This document shows positions 1 through 5,326 of a stretch of 5,326 nt of DNA, one piece after another. A program made the translations under genes and the position numbers. Each line of letters begins with the position of its first letter. Position 1 is the first letter of the stretch. The stretch is from an uncultured Bacteroidia bacterium (lineage in GTDB: Bacteria > Bacteroidota > Bacteroidia > Bacteroidales > UBA932), in NCBI GenBank assembly GCA_902796455.1, contig CADBPH010000172.1:1-5326 (forward strand), read 5' to 3'. The notes under the pieces are model-generated. The model did not search any database. It saw only the letters and a program-made list of their open reading frames with translations, and was not told the origin of the DNA.

Positions 1-1014
1 CTCGGGTGCGTCCCAGTTCCAGATATCCAGACCGGCTGTCTCAAAGGGGACCAGCGAGGTATCTTTCGGAGCCTGGTACGCCTGAATCCCGGCAAAGATG
101 CGTTTGCCGTCATGACTGAACGATGGCTGGCTGTTCTGGGTCAGGCCCCAGCCTTCCGGCGCACCGGGAGCATGGGACTGGGCCAGGCAGACGGGTGCAG
201 CTGCACCGAGGTCATACCGGTACAGATCGCAATGCTTGCTGCCGCTGTCCAGGGAATCATTGCTCTGCAGGTACAGGACGGCAGTGCCCTCCTGATTGAA
301 GCGTGGCAGGGAATGGTAGCGGGACGTGTCGGGAAGGACGGTCAATTTCCCGCTGCCGATCTCATAGAAACCAACTTGGGTGCGTTTTCTCCCTTTTTTC
401 TGGAGGAAGGCAATCGTCTGCCCCCATTTGTCTCCGGTGTAACTCTCGATATGCCGGAGCGTATCGATCCTGCCATTGTCAAAATAGTAGACCAGAACCG
501 GGGAGCCCAGATCTTTCTTCCCGCGTTCCTTCTTCGGGACCAGGGAGGTATCCGAACTGGATATCGCGACCGCCCGGGTTGCGTATTTCCCGATAGAATA
601 GCTGTTTACTTTGCAGAACATTCGTTTTTCACCCGTAGCAAGGTCGATGATGGCCAGCGAATCCTTCGGTGCGGCATCCCCGGTTTTTTTCTTGATGCGG
701 GCCTGGCGGCTGTCTTTGAAAAAGGGTTTGACCATGCATACAGCTGTCTTGCCGTCATCCAGCAAGGTAGCCCGGTACCCCCGGTCAATAACGATTTCTT
801 TCGGATGCTTTCCGAAGGTCCGGATGTACAGTTTCCCGTCCCCTTCCTGCGGATTGACTTCGTAGGCGACGACATTGCCGTCGGGGGTGATGCTGGTGTT
901 GGATACTGTTTGCCAACCATCGTACACGGAATGGTCCAGCGGCTTTTTCTGGGCGAATGAGCCGGTTGCGGCCAGCAAAAGGGCGCTGGTAACCAGGATG
1001 AAAGTTTTTCGCAT
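1..1014 (-). CDS. S9 family (prolyl oligopeptidase-like) peptidase, N-terminal part, cut by the window edge
   Basis: The reading frame starts at ATG 1014-1012 and stays open for 338 codons to position 1, so the stop and the C-terminal part are missing. Residues 1-21 are a Sec signal peptide (basic MRK, a hydrophobic core, then SFA before Gln22), so the protein should be exported to the periplasm. The mature N-terminus carries KPLDHSVYDGW (residues 24-34), followed by ITPDGNVVAYEVNPQEGDG and later RIKKKTGD and PKDSLAIIDL. This pattern is typical of large Bacteroidota S9 peptidases. All visible sequence would belong to the N-terminal beta-propeller-like domain that gates the active site; it ends near LDIWNWDAPE. 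The catalytic Ser-Asp-His triad lies in the C-terminal alpha/beta-hydrolase domain, outside the window, so activity cannot be judged. It is last in the visible minus-strand cluster, 58 bases after the GH97 stop. No Shine-Dalgarno site is seen; the start is supported by the signal peptide. The family call is recognition of sequence style, not a search. Confidence 0.85.
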   Translation of the reverse strand, partial: MRKTFILVTSALLLAATGSFAQKKPLDHSVYDGWQTVSNTSITPDGNVVAYEVNPQEGDGKLYIRTFGKHPKEIVIDRGYRATLLDDGKTAVCMVKPFFKDSRQARIKKKTGDAAPKDSLAIIDLATGEKRMFCKVNSYSIGKYATRAVAISSSDTSLVPKKERGKKDLGSPVLVYYFDNGRIDTLRHIESYTGDKWGQTIAFLQKKGRKRTQVGFYEIGSGKLTVLPDTSRYHSLPRFNQEGTAVLYLQSNDSLDSGSKHCDLYRYDLGAAAPVCLAQSHAPGAPEGWGLTQNSQPSFSHDGKRIFAGIQAYQAPKDTSLVPFETAGLDIWNWDAPE

Positions 1015-1072
1015 ATTCAATCTGTTTTTCTCGGGTGAAATTCTGTCGAAGAATATACTGTTAGTCAGTTAG
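1015..1072 (-). other. 58-base spacer between GH97 and S9 peptidase genes
   Basis: This spacer has no visible hairpin with a T-run, so nothing indicates that transcription ends after GH97; read-through into the S9 gene is likely. Directly after the GH97 TAA stop the minus strand reads CTAACTGACTAAC, an imperfect run of tetramers. Near the S9 start the leader is A-rich (GAGAAAAACAGATTGAAT before the ATG), with no Shine-Dalgarno match. A weak TATATT (1056-1051) could be part of a promoter box, but no partner -33 element is seen. Confidence 0.5.
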
Positions 1073-3082
1073 TTAACGAATGATGGCGGTCCAGCCTCCG
1101 CCGCCGGCGAGGTGGACGGACAGCTTGTCGGACGCACTGACCGGTTGTTCGCGGCAGCTGTAGTCTTCGGCATTGCGGTGGGCATTGACTCCGTCAGCGA
1201 AAATAAGGGCATGACGCTTTCCGGCAGGGAGGAAGGAAAGATCGATAATCAGGTCGCGTTCCGTCCAGTCCGTCAAGGCGGCGACAAACCAGGTGTCCCC
1301 TTTGCGGCGTGCCAGGACCAGGTATTCTCCCAGTTTCCCGTCCAGCGCGACCGTCTCGTCAAAAACCGTTGGAACCTGTGCGATGAAATCCGTACATTCT
1401 TGTTCTTTCCGGTACAAGGTCGGACTGTCAGCCAGCATCTGCAGGGGCGCTTCGAAGAGGGTGTACAGCGCCATCTGGTGCACGCGCGTCCCTTGGCTCA
1501 TCGGGTGATTGCCATTTCCGAAGAAATTATCTTTCAGTGCATTATGCATGGCTCCCGGAGTATAGTCCATGGGACCTGCCAGCATGCGGAGGTACGGGGC
1601 TGTCACGTCGTAACGCGTCTGGTCCAGGATCGGCCCCTCACTGTTCCGCTGCGCCCATTTGAGATTCTCCAGGCCCTTGACCCCTTCGAAATTCAGGATG
1701 TTCGGCCAGGCCCGCTGTACGCCGGACGGGCGGAATCCGTGATAATCGAGGACCAGATGGTGCCGTGCGGCACATTCCGCGATCCGGTACATGGAGCGGA
1801 CCGCAATCTGGTCGTCCCGGTCGACAAAATCGATCTTGAATCCTTTGATCCCCATCCCGGCATACAGTTCCATGATGCGTTCGGTCATTCCGTAACCGGA
1901 AACGGGATCGTTGTCGACCATATCCGCCCAATTGGCCCAGAGCAACAGTCCGACGCCGCGTTCCCGGGCGTATGCGACCAGACCGGGCAGGTCAATGGCC
2001 GGTTTGACATGGTACAAATCCTTATCGCTCCAGCCGGAATCGATGAGCGCATATTCCAGTTTGTTCTCTGCCGCGAAATCAATGAATGCCTTATATGTCG
2101 GGGTATTGGTGCCGGCAACGAAATCAACACCGGTCAAATTGATGCTGTTCCACCATTCCCAGGTAGCTTTGCCGGGCACGATCCAGGAAGGATCTGCGAT
2201 GCGGCAGGCCGGGGAGAGCAACTGTGCCATGTCGCAGTTCAGGATGTCGGCATCCCGGCCGGTCACGACGACAGCCCGCCAGGGAAATACCGCCGGTCCG
2301 TCCAGCGAGGCGATGTATGGCAGCCGGTTGAGCGGGACCAGGTTCAATTTCCCGTGCCCGCCCCGGATGCATTCTCCCGGAACCGGCGGAAACTCAGCCT
2401 TCAGGGAATTCCCTTCACCCTTGAGCATCATTCCCGGGTAATTCTCGACGCCGGCATCCATGACAATGGCCTTCACTCCATCGGGAAGACAGACAGCCAA
2501 TGGCGTGATGGACAAAGAGTCAGCCGCCATTTCGGACAGGCGGATTTCATCGTAATACGATTCGAAGGAGAAGCAATAGCGCTCCCGTCCGCGCAGGTCA
2601 TTCACATAAGGGATGAAAGCCGGATAATCCGCCGCAAAATTGAATTCGGCATATTCGTCATCCACCCGTTTAGCCTGCGGATTGTCCGAGAGAATCCGGT
2701 ATGCGGCTCCCTCGTCATACGCCCTGAATTCCACCCGGGCTTCCTTTCCGTACCGAAGGGTGACGGTGTTGTAGTGGTCCTGTATGGTTGCTTTCTTGTA
2801 GAAAGGGGAAGAAAACGCGGTGTTGACTTCCTGACGGGCGGTCTCCCGGGCCGTTCCCGACAGTCGCTCGCAGCCGTCGATGGTGATCTGGATGCGGGAG
2901 GGTTCCAGCACCGGTTTCCCATTCCGTTCAATGGCCCAGGTCAGTCCCCGGGCACCGGAAGTGGCGGTTACTTTCAATTGGCCGTCCGGGGAATACAGCA
3001 CGGTGTTGCGGTTCTTTTCTGCGGAAAAGGCCAACTGCCCGGCAAAGAGCAGTGTCAGTGCGAGAAGGTGCAGGTGTCTCAT
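1073..3082 (-). CDS. GH97 family alpha-glycosidase (retaining type, possible alpha-galactosidase), secreted
   Basis: This 669-residue protein has the length and layout of glycoside hydrolase family 97. Residues 1-20 are a Sec signal peptide (cleavage near AFS before Ala21) with no lipobox Cys, so it is probably a soluble periplasmic enzyme. An N-terminal beta-sandwich (about 21-290, with SPDGQLKVT at 31-39) precedes a (beta/alpha)8 barrel (about 300-560, beginning near TWEWWNS) and a C-terminal beta-sandwich (about 570-669). In the barrel, GFKIDFVDRDDQ places Asp418 where retaining GH97 enzymes such as the Bacteroides thetaiotaomicron alpha-galactosidase have their nucleophile; inverting SusB-type alpha-glucosidases lack this Asp. 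In NFEGVKGLENLKW, Glu466 and Glu472 are six residues apart like the SusB calcium-ligand Glu and acid Glu, so I infer Glu472 is the acid/base and Glu466 a calcium ligand. Substrate is inferred only: alpha-galactoside is favoured, but other alpha-linked sugars are possible. It starts 3 bases after the stop of the isomerase-like gene, so the two are very likely co-transcribed. Confidence 0.93.
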   Translation of the reverse strand: MRHLHLLALTLLFAGQLAFSAEKNRNTVLYSPDGQLKVTATSGARGLTWAIERNGKPVLEPSRIQITIDGCERLSGTARETARQEVNTAFSSPFYKKATIQDHYNTVTLRYGKEARVEFRAYDEGAAYRILSDNPQAKRVDDEYAEFNFAADYPAFIPYVNDLRGRERYCFSFESYYDEIRLSEMAADSLSITPLAVCLPDGVKAIVMDAGVENYPGMMLKGEGNSLKAEFPPVPGECIRGGHGKLNLVPLNRLPYIASLDGPAVFPWRAVVVTGRDADILNCDMAQLLSPACRIADPSWIVPGKATWEWWNSINLTGVDFVAGTNTPTYKAFIDFAAENKLEYALIDSGWSDKDLYHVKPAIDLPGLVAYARERGVGLLLWANWADMVDNDPVSGYGMTERIMELYAGMGIKGFKIDFVDRDDQIAVRSMYRIAECAARHHLVLDYHGFRPSGVQRAWPNILNFEGVKGLENLKWAQRNSEGPILDQTRYDVTAPYLRMLAGPMDYTPGAMHNALKDNFFGNGNHPMSQGTRVHQMALYTLFEAPLQMLADSPTLYRKEQECTDFIAQVPTVFDETVALDGKLGEYLVLARRKGDTWFVAALTDWTERDLIIDLSFLPAGKRHALIFADGVNAHRNAEDYSCREQPVSASDKLSVHLAGGGGWTAIIR

Positions 3083-3085
3083 GAA

Positions 3086-4303
3086 TTATGATGCTAAAAT
3101 ACTATCTATGAAAGATTTCCAATGCCCCGGCAGGATGATGTGGTGGTTGCCGATCGGATTGTTCAGGAAATATGCAGCGGCTTCGGGTCCCGCATCCATC
3201 TTGACGATAATCTGCGTGCGGCAGAGATCATTCTTGGATTGGTTGCGGACCAGCATGCCTTCTGAGGCGAAATAGCGGCCCAGGTCTCCGGCTGTCTTGA
3301 ATACAGTGACCGGGCCTTCCTGGAGATGCCCCCGGATTCCGATGCCGATTCCCGACTCAAAATGGGTGTCGAACGAAAAGCGGGTGGTCATGTCCAAAGG
3401 AACGGTGCAGTGGGCGAAAAGGATTTCTCCCGTCTGCGGGTCAATCTGGGCGGGATTGGCCTGAAAGCCCGAAACGCCGGTCAGGGCGCGGGCGATGGCC
3501 ATGGACAGCAGGGCGGGCACATCGCCTTCGCATCCGGCCACATAGCCTTCTGCGTTGAGTTTTGCCAGTGCCAGGCATCCGGTGTTGTGCACGCGCGAAA
3601 GCAGGTCGAAGCAGCGGAGGGTGAATCCGTTCAGCTGATGGCGTATAATAATGTCTTTCAGCGCATTGTAAATCTTGATCGCGCCCGGGTACGCCCCTTT
3701 GATTTCAGGCGTGCTGCCGGCAAGCTGGATCATGGGCGATGTGTCATCCGGGACCCGGTCGATCGCCGCTTCCAATTCGGCCATGGGAATGTCTACCAGG
3801 GTGATTCCCAGCCGCTCCTGGATGGCGGATGCGTCCGCCTCGCTGGCAATCAGCCAGTCGGAAGGCTTTCCGACAATGCCGAGCCGTTGTCCGTCCAGTG
3901 CATGCCTGGCCCGGGAAATGCCCTCCAGGACTTGGATCCGGGAGCGGATATAGGCAGGGGAGCCATGGATGACTTCGCCGCGGAGTCCGTGGCGGCGCAG
4001 GTAGGAAAGGATTTCCAGCGAAGCGGCCAGTGAATTGCTCTTTCCGCTGGTCAGCAGATAGAAGGGGTATTTTTTTCCGCATCGGGAAAGCAGGTCCGGG
4101 AGAAGTGTCAGGAAAATGCCTTCTGTTCCGCCGGTCCGGACGTAGATAAGGTCCAGGTCATGGCTTCCGTAGTCTGCATAGTCCTCTTTCCGCATTTCGA
4201 AACTCCCGGAAGGGTCGATGCTTTCCAGGAATTCCCGGGTGACGGTTCCGACAGCCGCTTCGTCGTGAAGTGCTGAAGTCAAAGTATAAACAGCGATACT
4301 CAT
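3086..4303 (-). CDS. L-fucose isomerase-related protein (FucI/AraA-like superfamily), substrate unknown
   Basis: This is a 405-residue protein without signal peptide or membrane segment, so it is presumably cytoplasmic. It resembles the shorter, poorly characterised relatives of L-fucose and L-arabinose isomerases, which interconvert aldoses and ketoses with a divalent metal. The N-terminal half (about 1-180) looks like alternating alpha/beta sandwich domains, with YVRTGGTEG at 54-62, YLLTSGKSNSL at 82-92 and RLGIVGKPSDW at 140-150. The C-terminal half holds the recognisable motifs: AGCEGDVPALL (256-266, Glu259 and Asp261 as candidate metal ligands), ANPAQID (282-288), FAHCTVP (296-302) and PIGNHHIILPGH (383-394, His387 or His388 as a candidate metal or substrate ligand). 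Classical FucI is near 590 residues, so this is a compact version. The ATG at 4303-4301 lies 8 bases after the GH25 stop, and the stop is 3 bases before the GH97 start. Isomerase activity is an inference from fold; it could equally be a non-isomerase member, and the substrate is not predictable. Confidence 0.75.
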   Translation of the reverse strand: MSIAVYTLTSALHDEAAVGTVTREFLESIDPSGSFEMRKEDYADYGSHDLDLIYVRTGGTEGIFLTLLPDLLSRCGKKYPFYLLTSGKSNSLAASLEILSYLRRHGLRGEVIHGSPAYIRSRIQVLEGISRARHALDGQRLGIVGKPSDWLIASEADASAIQERLGITLVDIPMAELEAAIDRVPDDTSPMIQLAGSTPEIKGAYPGAIKIYNALKDIIIRHQLNGFTLRCFDLLSRVHNTGCLALAKLNAEGYVAGCEGDVPALLSMAIARALTGVSGFQANPAQIDPQTGEILFAHCTVPLDMTTRFSFDTHFESGIGIGIRGHLQEGPVTVFKTAGDLGRYFASEGMLVRNQSKNDLCRTQIIVKMDAGPEAAAYFLNNPIGNHHIILPGHWKSFIDSILAS

Positions 4304-4311
4304 TATACGTA

Positions 4312-5118
4312 TTATCTTTTACTTACATTCAGGTCAACATGTCCGGGAATGCCGTGGACGACCGCCTTGTCCGTGAATTGCCACCAGTTCCATCGGTCCG
4401 TATCGGGCTTGGGAACATCATAGTGTGCAATCCACAGCGGGTACTTTTCCAGCAGGGTTTTGTCCAGGTAATCGCGGGCGAAGGATTCATAGGTATAAAT
4501 GACCGGTTTGCGTCCATAATGATTCCAGACGGTTTCCAGCCAGATGCCCAGGTCCCGGTTCAGTTCGGCGCGGGAATAGCCGCGGTGCAGGGTTTCAATG
4601 TCCAGAACGGGTGGGAGGTCCTTGTGGCGCAGGCTGCCGACGGTGTTGATGAAATGGCGGGCCTGCTGGACGGGGTTTTTCGATGTCCGGTAGAAATGAT
4701 AGGCACCGCGCCGGAAATCCCGCCGGCCGGCCTCTTCCCAGTTCCGGGCGAATTCCCGGTCTGTCCAGGACAGGCCTTCCGTCGCTTTGATGAAGACGAA
4801 GGAAACCGGGTGGATTTCCCGGGCTTTGACGACCGAGCGGATGGTCCTGCGGGAAGCATCGGTCAGAACCATCAGTGAGTCCCAGACGATTTCCCGCCCG
4901 TTGTGGTGCGAGATGTCGATGCCGTATGCATAATTGCCTTCCGGAATCCGGCTTCCTTTCTCGGGGTTCGCCGGCCTGAGGTATGGGAGCAGGATGGCCA
5001 AGGCGAGCAGGACCAGCGCGGATATCCACACCCATATCGGGACGGCAACCTTTCTCTTGCCGCGCCTTTTCCGCTGTGTGCGTTTCCGGGGCTTGCTCCC
5101 TTTTCCTTTTTGCTGCAT
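4312..5118 (-). CDS. GH25 family lysozyme (N-acetylmuramidase), membrane-anchored by an N-terminal segment
   Basis: Read from ATG 5118-5116 this is a 268-residue glycoside hydrolase family 25 protein, expected to cleave the MurNAc-GlcNAc beta-1,4 bond of peptidoglycan. A strongly basic tail (13 Lys or Arg in residues 4-23) precedes one hydrophobic segment (about 26-46), giving an N-in anchor with the catalytic domain on the periplasmic side. The domain spans about 63-266: YGIDISHHNG (65-74, Asp68), FVFIKATEG (107-115), RGAYHFYR (137-144), LPPVLDIET (168-176, with the Asp173/Glu175 catalytic pair), then PVIYTYESF, PLWIAHYDVP, WWQFTD and a final HVDLN. All the usual GH25 signature residues are present, so it should be active. 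A TTG at 5154-5152 would add 12 residues (MCENNNN...), but that stretch is low-complexity, AT-rich and overlaps promoter-like sequence, so I prefer the ATG. It is the first gene of the minus-strand cluster. It could serve wall remodelling, or attack on other bacteria's walls; the anchor favours the former. Confidence 0.93.
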   Translation of the reverse strand: MQQKGKGSKPRKRTQRKRRGKRKVAVPIWVWISALVLLALAILLPYLRPANPEKGSRIPEGNYAYGIDISHHNGREIVWDSLMVLTDASRRTIRSVVKAREIHPVSFVFIKATEGLSWTDREFARNWEEAGRRDFRRGAYHFYRTSKNPVQQARHFINTVGSLRHKDLPPVLDIETLHRGYSRAELNRDLGIWLETVWNHYGRKPVIYTYESFARDYLDKTLLEKYPLWIAHYDVPKPDTDRWNWWQFTDKAVVHGIPGHVDLNVSKR

Positions 5119-5121
5119 GTA

Positions 5122-5154
5122 CAAATTTACCAAATTATTATTATTTTCGCACAA
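5122..5154 (-). promoter_or_regulatory. Candidate Bacteroidota-type promoter of the GH25 gene cluster
   Basis: On the minus strand, TAAATTTG (5129-5122) fits the Bacteroidota -7 consensus TAnnTTTG exactly. A TTG at 5154-5152 lies 22 bases upstream, close to the expected -33 position though a little far and without the full TTTG. The box is only 3 bases from the ATG at 5118, so the transcript would be almost leaderless, which lowers confidence. This TTG is the same one that could be misread as an upstream start codon. Confidence 0.4.
5142..5149 (+). promoter_or_regulatory. Candidate -7 box for the rubrerythrin gene
   Basis: TATTTTCG differs from TAnnTTTG at one defined position and lies 22 bases before the rubrerythrin ATG, a plausible distance for a short leader. 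I do not see a good TTTG at the expected -33 spacing; the nearest (5109-5112) is 29 bases away and inside the GH25 coding start. The short region between the two divergent genes must hold a promoter for rubrerythrin, so this is the best available candidate, not a firm call. Confidence 0.3.
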
Positions 5155-5171
5155 CAGAAAAACACAACATC

Positions 5172-5326
5172 ATGGAATTAAAAGGAACGAAAACGGAAGA
5201 GAATCTCAAAACGGCTTTTGCCGGGGAGTCACAGGCTCATACCAAGTATCTGTACTATGCCTCAAAGGCGAAAAAAGACGGGTATGTGCAGATCGGCAGC
5301 CTCTTTGAGGAAACGGCCAAGAACGA
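5172..5326 (+). CDS. Rubrerythrin, N-terminal part, cut by the window edge
   Basis: The frame starts at ATG 5172-5174 and runs off the right edge after 51 complete codons plus two bases. The sequence MELKGTKTEENLKTAFAGES and, further on, YYASKAKKDGYVQI and LFEETAKN is the typical start of the ferritin-like four-helix domain of rubrerythrin. Rubrerythrins are non-haem di-iron peroxidases that reduce hydrogen peroxide in the cytoplasm of anaerobes. Glu19 in FAGES matches the first iron-ligand Glu of the family. The next one, in the EETAKNE motif, would be residue 52, whose codon is cut at the window end (first two bases GA). The remaining iron ligands and any C-terminal rubredoxin-like domain are outside the window, so the subtype cannot be told. 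It is transcribed divergently from the GH25 gene, with 53 bases between start codons, and is probably unrelated to the minus-strand cluster in function. Confidence 0.92.
   Translation, partial: MELKGTKTEENLKTAFAGESQAHTKYLYYASKAKKDGYVQIGSLFEETAKN

Noticed and set aside
112..960. 282-codon plus-strand open frame at the left end
   Set aside because: It is the codon-register shadow of the S9 peptidase gene on the minus strand, whose 338-codon frame has a signal peptide and family motifs.
1049..1056. TATATTCT as a promoter -7 box for the S9 gene
   Set aside because: It matches only four of the six defined positions of TAnnTTTG and has no TTTG partner upstream, so it is not supported as a promoter.
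1112..3091. 659-codon plus-strand open frame opposite the GH97 gene
   Set aside because: Its codons are the exact reverse complements of the GH97 codons, its translation has no recognisable domain, and the GH97 protein on the minus strand is unmistakable from signal peptide to C-terminus.
3326..4033. Plus-strand open frame inside the isomerase-related gene
   Set aside because: It is a codon-register shadow with no family features, opposite a well-formed 405-residue protein.
5119..5154. TTG start for the GH25 gene adding 12 residues
   Set aside because: The added residues are low-complexity and encoded by AT-rich promoter-like sequence; the ATG at 5118 gives a normal basic tail plus anchor and leaves room for the divergent promoters.
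4934..5308. Plus-strand open frame across the GH25 start, the intergenic region and the rubrerythrin start
   Set aside because: It reads through a promoter region and is out of frame with rubrerythrin; its translation shows no domain.

Overview
The window looks like chromosomal DNA of a moderately GC-rich member of the Bacteroidota, probably Bacteroidales. The indications are: a GH97 glycosidase and an S9 peptidase, both with Sec signal peptides and the latter with the phylum's usual N-terminal KPLDHSVYDGW-type sequence; start codons without clear Shine-Dalgarno sites; and a TAnnTTTG-type promoter box. Genus cannot be fixed from the sequence; an Alistipes-like or related gut lineage would fit.

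Layout: four genes lie head to tail on the minus strand and are read from right to left. A membrane-anchored GH25 lysozyme (4312-5118) is followed after 8 bases by a protein of the L-fucose isomerase-related superfamily (3086-4303), after 3 bases by a secreted GH97 alpha-glycosidase (1073-3082), and after 58 bases by the N-terminal part of an S9 prolyl-oligopeptidase-like protein that leaves the window at position 1. On the right edge a rubrerythrin gene starts on the plus strand (from 5172) and is cut off after about 51 residues. The 53 bases between the GH25 and rubrerythrin start codons are AT-rich and must hold both divergent promoters. No interval over 300 bases is without a gene.

Working together: the tight spacing suggests the first three minus-strand genes are one transcript, with the S9 gene possibly read through as well. 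Two or three of the four products act in the envelope or periplasm (GH25 on peptidoglycan, GH97 on alpha-linked sugars, S9 on peptides). The isomerase-like protein has no signal peptide and should be cytoplasmic. A shared pathway is only an inference; GH97 plus a sugar-isomerase-like protein is the most suggestive pair. Rubrerythrin is a separate oxidative-stress gene.

I found no RNA gene, mobile element, CRISPR array, or clear terminator. Nothing here is convincingly a new system; the most open question is the function of the isomerase-like protein and why it sits between a lysozyme and a GH97 enzyme.
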